From Pteria penguin (Eukaryota > Mollusca > Bivalvia > Pterioida > Pteriidae): a stretch of 64,000 nt of DNA. Positions within the stretch are counted from its first letter, which is position 1. Every line of letters begins with the position of its first letter. The position numbers and the translations under genes were made by a program. The DNA is taken from positions 22,714,324 to 22,778,323 of the forward strand of contig CM068588.1 of assembly GCA_035048485.1 (NCBI GenBank), written 5' to 3'. The notes beneath the pieces were generated by a model, which was not told the DNA's origin, did not search any database, and saw only the letters and a list, made by a program, of their open reading frames with translations. Positions 22,201 to 34,800 of this stretch are shown here, piece by piece.

Positions 22201-24120
22201 AGAATGCCATATTTAATAATCATACTTGCTATTCAGACATTGAAATAAAAAGGCCTACAATTCTAAAAAATCTTTTTGTTGACCTGAATGGAGAATGTGC
22301 CAAACATTGAAATCCAATCTAATAAAATAATCTCAAAAGAAAATGTTTTTAACTGTGAAAGGTTTACTATCTTTCTTTCTTTTCAAAATAAAGAATATAC
22401 AGCAGCAAAGATTTAAAGAGGATCATCTATATTACTATAGAATGCTAATATAAACTTTAAAGTGAGATGCATACTTATAAATAATAATACAATGGTAATT
22501 CTATATACATATATGTACTTACCCTTGATCGATTTAAAAAGCGACCTGGTGGCTGTGGTTTTGCTAAATGTCTATATTCACAGAGAAAATCTGTTCGACT
22601 TTTACTTCTAAAATGACCATGGTAACCAGTGGGAAACTGTTATAGAAAGAAAAGTTTTTCCATTAACAACATTGTAAATAGCTGAGTGAAATAATTAATA
22701 AAACAAAACAGAAAAATGAAGAGATAATACTATAATTTTTTTAAATAACATTTCAACATTTATAAGTTAGTTCAGGGAAAAACTTACAAGAAAACCAGAT
22801 CCTTTATATTATGAAATTAGTTTCAATGTTAACTGTTTTGTTTATTATATACTGGTATATATATAATAATTGATATTATATTTTAATTTATTTTATTTAA
22901 TTTGTAAATACTTGAAATTCTACTTGATTATTTGTGGTTAAATAAAAGTGGCATGATAGGATGATGATACTATTTCATATTCTGAAACATTTAAAGAAGA
23001 ATGTCTGCATCATTCTATATAAAATGACTGTTGAGAAAACAATAGTCAATACTTTCTTTTTGCATTTGAAAACAAATAATGTCAATCTGTATATGTCAAG
23101 TGAATTGCTTAGATATTATGAAACACTAGAAAAAGCAAAGGTATCCTCTGCCAGACAGTTACACCTGCCAAGATAGTCATCAAATGTAGAGAAGTCTAAA
23201 TCAAATTACCTTACATACTTCTTTAAATGACATTAAATAATTTGTATACAGTATATGTTATACATAAGCATCCTGCATAATCTGTTTGTCATGAGATCTT
23301 TGCTATTCTAAGTGAGTTTATCAATGCCAATAATTCGATAGTAAGCATATATATATATCATAGTACCTACATTGTACCTATCTATTTTCAAACTATAAAG
23401 ATCTATACTTTCACTGTTAAAATTAGATCATCTTCAGATGCCGCTACTGCAATATTGATTGTTTTCTCAGTAATTATCAGGTTGGGGGCAACCTCGCATT
23501 TGAGAGATAATCACTCAAATGAGTAACTATCACTGTTTTCAGTATTCAGTTTCAAGGAATGAACAGAATTAAGTAAACAGGTACTAAAAAATTTAAGTTT
23601 CAAAATTTTGACTTAAACCTAAAAGGGCGCATCTTTATCATATAATGAACATAAAATACATGTAGAAAAGAAGATGACCTTTTCAACTTACCATTTTGGA
23701 GTTTATAGCTGCAACATTTGTGCAGCTATAAACTCCAAAACAGTATTCAGTAAGTTAAAAATGTCAACTTGTTTTGAAAATTATATTCAGTATCTTGTAA
23801 ACATGTGCCCTGTTGAATTTCAAATCATAATTCCAAAATTTCATTTTTAGTACTTGAAATTGATTACTGAGAAGAGAGATAGTCACTCATTTGAGTAATT
23901 ATCTCCCAAAGCCAAATGAGAGGTTGCCCCCAACCTGATTATAGTATAAGTTCAATATCGTATATTTTGAAGCAATAACGGGGCCAGATATTCGCAATAG
24001 ACATATGCACTCAAACTAATCTAAACATGAAATTATATTATAAGTTGACATCTTCTTAATTTGTGACTTGAATGAGAATGCACTACCTACCCAACTCCCA
24101 ATGATTTCCGTGGCAGCCAT
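16221..24120 (-). CDS. Four-exon gene, 296-residue protein of unknown family
   Basis: Exons (minus): 24120-24091, 22636-22523, 17712-17635, 16889-16221. All junctions are GT-AG and in phase 0. The protein begins MAATEIIGSW, continues with FPTGYHGHFRSKSRTDF, then a segment containing HHDNREAFLNDALYFEQ, then GLGRRRNPNRGYSFKQDF and EYVQRTTRPLTSTYRNDF. The last 100 residues are Pro/Gln-rich (SPPEPQVVWQAPSPPQQ) and look disordered. There is no signal peptide, membrane segment or catalytic motif. Short Tyr/Arg/Phe-rich blocks of this kind are common in ciliary microtubule inner proteins, but I cannot place it in a named family, so that is only a guess. It is divergently paired with the gene starting near 24.4 kb. 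Confidence 0.75.
18355..18572 (-). mobile_element. Diverged tRNA SINE in intron 3 of the four-exon gene
   Basis: On the minus strand a worn tRNA-like head is followed by a TCTTTCAGACAAGACGG-like block, AAAAGATTCCTCACTGCTTG, TATCAAGCAGATGATGTC and an AAACAATAAACAAAC tail. It follows the same order as the SINE at 1113-1375. Confidence 0.65.
19279..19528. mobile_element. Inverted-repeat (foldback) element
   Basis: Arms 19279-19352 and 19456-19528 are reverse complements with one mismatch in more than 70 bases (CATGGAATTTTACCTTTCCC ... TTACAAAGTT), separated by about 100 bases. Both arms end at AAAGTT on the inner side. No target duplication is recognised. It lies in an intron. Confidence 0.7.
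19540..22500. other. Intron sequence, no exon seen
   Basis: Part of the third-from-last intron of the four-exon gene (between 22523 and 17712). It is AT-rich, with a short (TA)n run near 19790. I found no exon in phase. Confidence 0.5.
23473..23942. mobile_element. Foldback TIR element with 5-bp target duplication
   Basis: 460-bp element at 23478-23937. Ends are CAGGTTGGGGGCAACCTC and its complement, followed inward by further inverted matches (ACTCAAATGAGT). It is flanked by a perfect ATTAT repeat. A second inverted repeat (GGAGTTTATAGCTGCA) sits at its centre (about 23693-23743). No coding capacity. It lies in the first intron of the four-exon gene. Confidence 0.8.
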
Positions 24121-24498
24121 ATCAAATGTATCAAATCCTTGTCACAAATTTTTGTCAGTGATATGAAACCATTCTCAATATTTAAAACAGTAAGAGAATA
24201 ATGGTGTATCTCCCTTATCAACAATTGATCGCTCCACGATTATCTATGAATGGGAGTAACCAAGAAGCCCTGAACGCATATGGCGGTGTAAACAAATTCA
24301 GTTGGCCGTAGCTACTCTTTTCGAAGGACCAATAGAATTAATCGTAACATAAAACGCCAGGTGCGACTTCCGTTTGGATATTCGGAATCCTTCGTGATTT
24401 TATGATTTGGTTTACGTATCCTTCAGAAAAAATACGTCGTCTGAGTTCGTCGTCTGCAAAAGTACGGAAAACGATTAAACTAGTTCAGCTTAAAAAGG
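24121..24498. promoter_or_regulatory. Shared bidirectional promoter region
   Basis: Lies between the minus-strand start codon at 24120 and a likely plus-strand leader exon ending at the donor AAAAAGG|GTATAC (24498). It is richer in CpG than its surroundings (GATCGCTCCACGATT, GAACGCATATGGCGG). No TATA box is placed convincingly, as expected for a CpG-type divergent promoter. The leader exon is inferred, since the plus gene's first ATG is in the next exon. Confidence 0.5.
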
Positions 24499-24834
24499 GT
24501 ATACATATTCAGATTACTTGTTGCTAGTATGTAAATGTTTAAAAGCATTGTTGTAAAATCTCGACAAAAACAATTTATGCAACTTGTAAATCATAATAAA
24601 ATTGAGTGTCTAAATCGTTTTTGGATGGTCAGCTAGGGTAGATCTACAAAGTCACAAACTGAAAGTATTAGGACAAGAAATAATTAACTGACAAATTTGG
24701 AAATAAGCCGATTAGAATTTTTTTATCGTGTTGATGAACAGTTTTAGGTCTTCAGGTTTTATATTTGAGACTATGAAAGCCTATCCACAGACACAGGCTT
24801 TTGTGAGTCTGTCTTGTCTCTTGATCATGATTAA

Positions 24835-25125
24835 TATTAATAACGTGCTCGACCACTCACCAAATGGTTCCTGGTTCAAGCCCAAGGCCAAACACTGGCT
24901 TGTCAGTGTTCTGTCTTTTGGATGAGACAGTATAATCCAAGGTCCTTTTTCATAGTTAATGTGCTAAGCTAAGTATCATTGCTTCTGTCGTAAGTTTTGG
25001 TGCTAGGTCAGTAGGTGGGACAATTGCGTAGATCTAAATTAATTTTAGTGCACAATGCATCAGGCTGATGCCTTCATCATATAATTGAATTAATCTTGGC
25101 ATGATGTAAAACAAAAATCAAACAA
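24835..25125 (+). mobile_element. tRNA-derived SINE, old copy
   Basis: B-box-like GGTTCAAGCCC, then TCTTTTGGATGAGACAG, then GCATCAGGCTGATGCC and a GATGTAAAACAAAAATC AAACAAACA tail. The middle is interrupted or worn. It lies in the first intron of the plus-strand gene. Confidence 0.65.
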
Positions 25126-25813
25126 ACATAATATTGCTGTAGTATCAGTATTGTTCACAGTTATACAGTCAATACAGACCAAGCTTAGCAGTTGTGAAGT
25201 CCGAGATTCATTATCCAAAATTTCCTTTTTCAGCTTTTTGTAACATCAATGCTAATTGTGAGTTTTGGTCAGAATTATTTCTTCTGATCACAAAAATAGA
25301 GAATTTTTGCAATTCTGCAGTTCAATGCAGCTAGTTTCTATAGATCTACCGGGTAGCAAGAATGAAATACTTGCATAGTAATCTTGCAATCTTCGATCAT
25401 AATTCAATGATTTCTCAACATAAACACTAACATACATCCATTAGTTAGGTTATTTGACAATTTGATTGAATTCTAGAGTGAGTCAGTTCTTTCTTTCATT
25501 AAATTGATATTTAGATTAATGCATTTTTTATCTATCAGGGTTTCAAATAACATGAACATGGGTGCCTATAGTCAGGTCTCGTGCTTATATTGAAATTATG
25601 TTTGGACATGGTCAAGTTGGTACTTTAAGGATCATTTCATTGCAATATAGATTGAAAGATTGCTTTCAACCCAGTATATACATGTACTAACACAAAATGA
25701 TACAAACTTATTTCTTATGCTTAGCATTTTAGTTGTGTATAAACTGAGGCTAAATTTTTACTGATTGAAATATTAAAAATTTAAAAGTTACATATCTATT
25801 CCAAACTTCAGGA

Positions 25814-28800
25814 ATGTTTACAAATCAAGTTTCAAAGAGAGATCTCCTTTACAATTCCAGGTTTGTATGTAATTATATGATATCACAATATTCGTCAGAA
25901 CTATAACATTTTTTATCTGCACATAACCTGCAGGATATAATTAATATACTGTTTCTATGACTGAAATGAACATTACTAAATACAATTTTCAGAGGCTTTC
26001 AGTATATGAAATGAATATGACAATAATATGAAATCTGTTAAGTTTACATAATTTATCATAATTGATCATTTGATACGGAATTAAGCTAGCTTCTTATTGA
26101 AAAATGCCACTTAGTTTCAATCTTTTTGAAAGCCCAATTTTGTGATTTCCACATGCATTTATCTCATCTAAATTTTGAATTATTACCCATTTTAAACCAA
26201 AGAATTCTGACTCTACAGTAATAATTCCATGAGGGAAGATATAAACTCATGGTACAAAAAAGGAAGTCTTTTTAAATTGTTAGCTGTGCATGATGACTTC
26301 AAGTTATGCCGTATTTTAAATTCAGATGACCTTGACTAGAAAAAATCTCAAAATGTGCCTTGTAAGTGAAAAAACATTTGAATTACAAGTTCAGTGTTCA
26401 TCTTGAGCTGTATGGATACCTGAAATGTAATCTGAAGATAAGCACTTTCTGTATGTGAAAAGTAACCACTTCCAACATTCATTTTTTCCTGTTCAACATG
26501 TACAGGACTTGAAATTGGCAAACATTTTTGGTCGTCAAATTAGCAAATTTAAAGAAATTTTGAACAACCTCCATATGTTTACCAAAGAGTTAGGTTGCCC
26601 AAAGAGATTTCAGATTGTTTTTGACAACTGGGCGACTGCTTATTTCAAACCCTGATATACAACTTGTAACCTAGTCAAAATCATGAAGTATAATGCTCAA
26701 CTTTTGAATACACTTCATATTGGAAGAAGAAAAAACCATTTCATGTAAAGCAGTGTAGCATCTAAGGCTTTTCTAGGGTAGGGTCTTTGTGGTATAATTT
26801 ACAACTCATATCCTTTGGATCTTCTTTCAGAGGACTTCAGTTTTCCTACACTGATTTTAATAACTTACAACATTTATTTTTTATTCCTGTACAATATGTA
26901 CAACTTGTAATTGAGTCAAAATTGTATTCTTGTATCACATAATTTTAATTTATCTAAATTTTAATATTGCCATTTAATTGAATATGTATGAATTAATAAA
27001 TATGAATTGAAGATGTATTTATAAGACTTGAAAGATTTAAGTATTTCAAAATTTCAATAAATACACATACTTAATTAGATTTCATCGATATACATTTCAG
27101 TGAAAGAAGTGATGGGGAAAATTTTTCCCAGCTTCAAAACTCACAATATGAATTCTCACAGATGTCAACAGGAAGTGACACACAGGTACAGTATGGTAGT
27201 GCATTTTAAGCTTGCAAACTTTATATAAATTACATGTACCGGAATCTAATATACTATAATATTTTTGTTATTATTAACTTGATATATATTGCTGTGAACA
27301 GTAAAAGCTTAAACTGTGCATCATTTTGTTCTTTTGAAAGTCAATTAAATGATGCATGATGTACATTCTGCTTCTTGCATTGATTTTTAGATGCTTGAGT
27401 TGTAAGTTTGTAAAATGTTACAGTACTTTTCAATGGAATGGACGTTTTATTTCAATGGAGTGAATAGGAGTATGTATGATTGAAGCACTTGATTGAAATT
27501 TAAAACATCTGGGAGTTTTCATAGAAGTATTTATGTCAATGTTACTTCTGTAATTTGTACTTTCAAATACATGCATGTATAATCATTTGATGAAGGGTCA
27601 CTCTCAGATATTCAGCAAAATTTTAAGGACATACATATCATAATACACCAATCCACTTTACAGCACAGAGAGCGATGTTTAGCAGACTTTTGATTGTTTT
27701 GCCTATGACATCATAATCAAATGTCCGACTTGTACAACCTTGCGTGATGTCATCATAGTCGTATTTTGTGCTAAAGTGCTTGAGATTTGATGAAAGCGGA
27801 TCGGTGTATTGTCCCCTGCTTTTCGCAAAAGCATGAGGACATTAAATCTCATTCGTCTGTCTTTCTATGTTTGTCACCAAAAACTTTAACCTTGGTCATA
27901 ACTTTTTAATCGTAAGACATCATATTTGGCATGTGTGTCCCTAATTATACCTTTCTGTTGGTACCAAACTTTTTATCATGTGACCTTGGACTTATTTCAA
28001 TGTAACTTTTTAACTGTAAGACGTAGCTGGGCCTTCATATTTGGCATGTGTGTCCCTAATTGCAATACCTTTCCGTTGGCACCAGAATTTTTTATCATGT
28101 TACTTTGACTGTGACCTTTGACCTACTTCAATGTAACTTTTTAACTGTAAGACATAGGGCCTTCATATTTGGCATGTGTGTCCCTAATTGCAATACCTTT
28201 CCGTTGGCACCAGAATTTTTTATCATGTTACTTTGACAGTGACCTTTGACCTACTTCAATGTAACTTTTTAACTGCAAGTCATAGGGCCTTCATATTTGG
28301 CATGTGTTTCTGTAGACATGCACAACCATGACAATATGTCACAGATCACTGCATCCTTACTGATAGAACCCGCAAAGCAGGGGACCTCAATTCTCTGAAT
28401 TTGCTTGTTATAGTTCTTTACAGTATGAATGTAGCATTAAATTTTATAAAATAAGATCTGGAATATTGCTAGAAGTGTGTAAATATTACGATATATATAC
28501 TAGTATGTGGCATTTTTATAATTCTTTGTAGTCTCAAGGAAAAAAGATGGTTGACAAATATAGTGGATATGGCAGTGGACGATTCACACCAATGAACCAC
28601 AGTAAACCTTCCTTTAACAATAAATGTAAGGAAGTCCACTCTAGTCATCTACCACAAGCACCATATTATGTTCAAGCATCCTCTTCATTTCAAGAAAAAC
28701 TGATGATGAACAAAGTCAAAGCAAGAGAAAATGATGAAAGGTATACTTTTGATCAAATACAGTAAATCTAAGTTTCTTTTTTCATAGAGGAATTTTTGAT

Positions 28801-31800
28801 TTTATATTATATGATTCTTTATAGTGGTTCAGATGCCCTTCTGGTGATTGGATAATATATTGTCGAAATGTAGGAAATTTTTCAATCTTAAATGTGATGT
28901 AAGGACATCGGCCGGGCACTGGTTGGTATCATAGAATGCCACTCAGATCATTGGCTTGTATCCATAGAGGCACCATTCAATATACTAAAATTGAACAAGG
29001 ACTGAATAGGCTCATTTATCACAACTGTGTCCCCATAAAATATCTGGATATGGCAAAGCCACACGCCACAGTTATATTGTACCAGTACTCATCTATTTCT
29101 AGGAGGTGTATTTATTGGAATACATATGATTTATTTTATCTTGTGGAGCGTTGTATTAATTTATGTTTGTTAATCAGTTTCAAAGGTAATTTGTCTTGAA
29201 AAAATCTGCTTGCTGAAAATTTTTAATATGTTAGGTAATACAGCAAAATCTGAGCATATATATACTTTAAAGTGACGCATGTCAGTGTCAGTGACCGGAT
29301 TATGTACTGCTTTGTCATGAACACTTTCTTTGACCAATTCAGTCACCTGGGGTCTTATTCACAAAGAAACTTAAGTCTAAGTCTAAGAACTGATACCTAA
29401 AATTCCATGTGTCATTATTCTAAGAATTTGTCGAAAGTTTGTCTGTGAATAGCTTTTTAGAGTGTAATAGATAGGGGTTATGTATTTCTCATATGCTGGA
29501 TTCTCCAGGATGAAGTCTTTCATTTGGTATAATTGCTCTAGACCTTGTAACCTTGACCTTGGACTTTCACTTACTTTTCAAAAACTTTAATGTAGGCTAT
29601 ATCTTTGAACTGCAAGAGATAGGGCTTTCATATTTTCACATATAGATTCTCCAGGTTTAGAGCTTTCATTTGGTACCATGAATTTTGACCTAGTGATTTA
29701 TAACTTTTTCTACCAAAAATTTAACTTGTGATATTTTGAACTGTAAGGGAACCTTTTTCATATTTTCATCATATAGGTTGATTACATTTGGAACCCTAGA
29801 TTTAGTGGCATTGATCTTCAAAATTATGAAGTTTGACTGTTAATATTTCATATTTCACATACAAATGAGAAAATATGCTATATAAGTTTTAGAGTTAAGG
29901 TTAAGGTAAAACAGTGGAACCTTTCATGACTTTGTCAGTTTTCTAGTTCAAACATTGTGATATTCACAAGCACTTCTTGTTTCATACTAAACCTCAAGCA
30001 ATATTTTTGTAATAAAAAAAGTCATTAAAAATTTGAATATATAGTTATGATTATCTTAATTGTCTCCCTCATTTTCAGAGACTTGATGAACTCTATCATA
30101 CGTACTGTTAGGGACTGTTCTGATGAGGTTAGTTTCCATGTATAAATGGATTAATTTAAGTTCATCTTTAACAATTGTCTTAAAAAAATATTGAAAAATA
30201 CTTTTTCACGTGTATATCATTTGATCTATATTGAGGAATTTAGCTACATGTTTATTATTTTGGGTTTTCTTACTTTTATGTTGATAAGTGACAGTATATT
30301 CTTACACCCCTGCCATAAGCATAGCTGGGGGCATTAAGTGTTTGCTTTGTGCAGTTGTAGATCATTCCATTATTTTGTCCCTCTAAGTTCTATCACACAG
30401 TTGGTTTCGGCATGATAACTAAAGTCCCTTGCATCCTATCAATGCCAAAGGATATATGGATATCTCTTGAAATGAGAAAATGCTTATTGATTATGGGGTT
30501 AAAGTTCAAGGTCAGTACTGGTAAAAATAGACTGCAATTTTTGTTTCTGGATGATAAATCAAGTACCATGCATATTGTGGATACCAACTTTGGATATATA
30601 AATATATATATATATATATATAGTTACTTCTCAGTAGTGGAAGATGTCTTTTGATTGTAGGGTCTATAGGTTAAATGTAAAGGTCACTGCTGGCCAATAA
30701 AGAATGCAAACATAATGCTTTCTAAATGATTGATGAAGTGCATCCAATACAAACCAGATTTAAATGTATTGAATCTTATCAAAAGGGAAGACTAATATCA
30801 ATTTCGGAGTCAAAAGGTCAAATGCCAAGGCCACTACTAGTAAAATAGACTATAATTATTGGTTTCCAGTTAATAAATCAAGTACCATGCATCCTATACA
30901 TCTAATATTTGGATGTATTAAATCTAACAAAAAGGGACTATACTGATTGATTTGGGGATCAGTAGGTGAAAAGTCAGAAGTATATGTTTTACAGACTTTT
31001 TCTAGTCAGAAGAAGTTTATGTATGGCTGATTTTTAATATAAATTGATGATTCTAAAACATGTTCTTTAGGCTAGTAGACAAGTACATACATATATCTTT
31101 AGAATTCAAGAAGCATGCATTTTAATGAAATAACCTATAAACACATTCATACATGTATAAAATATCAATATCATAAAAATTGTTACCATTATGAGGAACA
31201 TTCCACACATCATTACAAACTTATCAGAGAAAGCAAAAGTCACCGGACTGTTGACCAAAGCTTGTAAAAATTCAGTCCTGACTGGTGAACAAATTCTGAA
31301 TATCGGACAGTTTGACTGATTATCTTTTATAAAGAAAATTAAATGTTGAGAACTTATGAAATATAAGATTTTAGTGGTAACCTAGCAGTAAAATTATTCT
31401 TTAATTACAGCTTAAGGGAACCTTGAAAGCTGTACAAGACAATATTGGAGAATTAATGAACTCATCAGATGTCAGAGTTTCATGCACAATCACTTCAAGT
31501 GAGCATAACAACAATTCATGATGGTATCTTTTAGAATATACATGCTTAGTATTTCATGAGGGTCTTCTAAGAAAAACTCTCACAGCTACATCCAACAGGA
31601 GTGTATTTAATACTAGATGACGTGATGTATATGGTAAACTACCTAATATCCCTAACAAATATTCAGCATGAGGTTTTGCTAGTTCAACCTTTCAGTGCCC
31701 TGATGTGTCTTAGCACTGGCTGTACTGTATACATTGGTGAGAATGGAAACCATTTTTATATATGCCTGTCATAGATGGACGTATTATGGTATGGCGTTGT

Positions 31801-34800
31801 GGTTCTCACCGTCTATGGGTCTGTGGGCACTTTGTCAACACAATACAGACTATACAGTTTAGGCTAGGATTTCAAACTTGGTTCACTTATTTCCTAAGGA
31901 ATGAGGACAAATTCTATTGATTTTTAATATCAAGGTCAAAGGTCAAGGTTGTTTTGGGGGCAAATTTTTGAGAATGCACCTTGTTAACACGATCATATTT
32001 CATTCCTTCAAACTAAGCGATTGGTGTATTATGCTACACTAGGTGTTGCTCTTGTTTAATGAGAATTAGGTTGATTAGAGTTTTCAGGGCAATATTGTAT
32101 TGTTTACTATTTTGAAATAATAATGCATGCTTTTTTATAATTCAGTCACAGATATAGTGAATAAAAACTTTAAGAAGATACTTGACACAATTCAAGTAAA
32201 GGAAGAGGAGGCTGCAAGATTTCAAAATTTACAAGAAGATATCAACAAAGTATGTCAATTTATGTCTGAGAAGCAAAAAAAAAAAAGTTCCAATTGTGCA
32301 TTTATATGTATTTGTGAATTTGTTTTTATGCATTTGTTGAGAATGGAATATAATATGGTATGGGGCAGTACGTTTGTCAGTCTGTCTGTCTGGGGAATGC
32401 TTTGTATGTGAAATACAAACTGTACCATTGGGGGTTTAGAGCTCAAGGTCACAAGACTTTCTTCTTTCAAAGGAATTTGCAGATTGTAACTTAATCCCGT
32501 TTTGTCCCATAATCATAATGCTTAAGACATAGGATGCTCATAACCCACGGAGAATTTGCATTGTTTTCTGGGATTCATGTAGTCAAAGGTTCTCTGCTGT
32601 TCACCCAGTTTTGATATTTGGGGTTTGTGGAGAGGGTCAGAGAGACTTTCTTCATCTAGTCTAGAAGAAAGTCTAGCGATACCGACTAGCCAGAAAGCTA
32701 AAGGCAAATAAACCATACCATACCAGCCAGTATCGGGATACACAAGCCTCTGGCAACAAATAAACATCTGCACAGCGAATTTGCAACCTTTAATCCAACA
32801 AATGAACATTTAACTTATTAGATCATAGCGATATCTTCTCCAAACAAGATCTATAACTTCTGCTAGCTGCCATTTTATCTAAAAACACGACAATATACTA
32901 ATTACGCCATTTGTGTATACAATATGACGTCAGTTAGATCTCGCAGAACACGACTTTGCATTCATGACATTTCAGCAGTCTATATTTCACAATGTTGCAT
33001 AAATTTCAGTTAACTAATGTGATTTTTCTTGTACTTGATTTGAAAAGTTATGAGGAATACTCGGTTATTTACACGTGTTTCAGTGACATGTGATGTCTCC
33101 GTTAAAACTGGCAAAAAAAACTTTTAACATAAACTATTCGCCTTAGAGACAACTTCCAACATTTGATGTTGACGAGGCCATCAGATACAAAAGCACATAA
33201 CAAAGGACTAAAACAAATTCAGCGAAGTAAAGACTTTTAAAACTGCTGCTAGAAACGTTGAAATTGCTACCAATGATGCTTTTAATTCCAACTTTCAAAC
33301 AAAGCATCATATCACACAAGTAAAAACTATTTATCTCACAATATATCTGCTGACAATTTCACAAATTTAATGGAATTACAACAGCACAATGGTTGTAGTT
33401 TTATTGATGATTATTTTTCCAAGCCCAAAATAGTGGACAAAATGGAATCGGTATTGAAAGATCAGATTTAACAGAACAGTAATGTGGACTCCTTAATTAC
33501 AATATGGACCCCTAAGTTTGGAAGTGTAGGAGTCCATGGATTCCTGAATTGAAAATCCCAGGGAAAACCCTGGTTAGGACGGTCAAACTTTGTACACTTA
33601 TTCCTTATGCCAAGACTTGGTACACTTACTCCTCATGCCAAGATAAAGACACTGATTGTTTTTCAAGGTCAAAGGTTAAGGTCGTAGTAATACTTGGTTA
33701 GAAAACTCTTGTAGGCAGGATACAGAATGAACTATTGGGGATGGAACAATTAAAGGGAGGAATGTTTCCATACTTTTAAAATCCTTCCCTTCAAACTAAG
33801 CGACAGGTTTAGTATGCCACGCTAGATGTTACCCTTATTCTGCATGCAGTCTGGATACTTTGCGAATAGGATGCCAAGGAGATGGAACATTCTTGAAAGT
33901 TACATTTTTTCAATTTCAGTGAAAACAATGAAACCAGAAATGCTGGTTTTCAAAATTGGTAGCATATTAGCATTTTAGAACAAATATTACAAAAGGCAAC
34001 AAATATGTTGTCAGTGTAAGCTCCTAAAATATTATCATTCGGTGTTTGTGTACTAAAGCACCTGAAATGGCACGGGTAATTTTTGTACAAAGTTATGAAT
34101 ATCTGAGCAGTAGTTTTCCAGATTTATCTTGAAAGGTTCATGTGTATGAGACCTAGTGCCATAAGTTTCAGATAAATGAAATGCTTAAGTCTCAAGCTTA
34201 AAACCTGCATGCACACTTTCAGTTAATTGAAATATGAGGTAATAGTTTATATGGAGTGTATGAATGCTGTATGCCATTCTAAAAATCTTTCAATATGATT
34301 GACACTCAGTTTTGATTTGTTAATGAAAATTGATTTTTGTATGAAGTAAATTTTAAATAAAACAGTCAACACTTTTTCTTCTTTAATATTTTCTATTTTC
34401 AGAAAGAAACAACAATTGCACAGCTTCATAAGCAGTTAGAAAATGAGAAGGAAAGATTAAATGGACATTTACTGAGGTCGTTGAGTAATATGGTCAAAGA
34501 ACAACAAAAAAATGCAGAGGAAAAACTGCAGAGTTTACTTTCCATGTCGATGGAGTTGATTAAGAATCAGCAGCATATGATTCAGATACAAAAAGAAAAT
34601 GATAATGCCAGTACCAAAATAGCTGATCAAATTAAAAATACCAGTGAAAGTATTAACTATAAGTTTGGAATAAAGTAAGTTTAAAGACAGTAAATTAAAT
34701 GTGCAGTAATGATTATATAAAGCTTATACATTTATTCTCTGCTGATTTTTCTGGGTGAACAAGTATTTCAGACTACTTAATCATTGATATTATCCTAACA

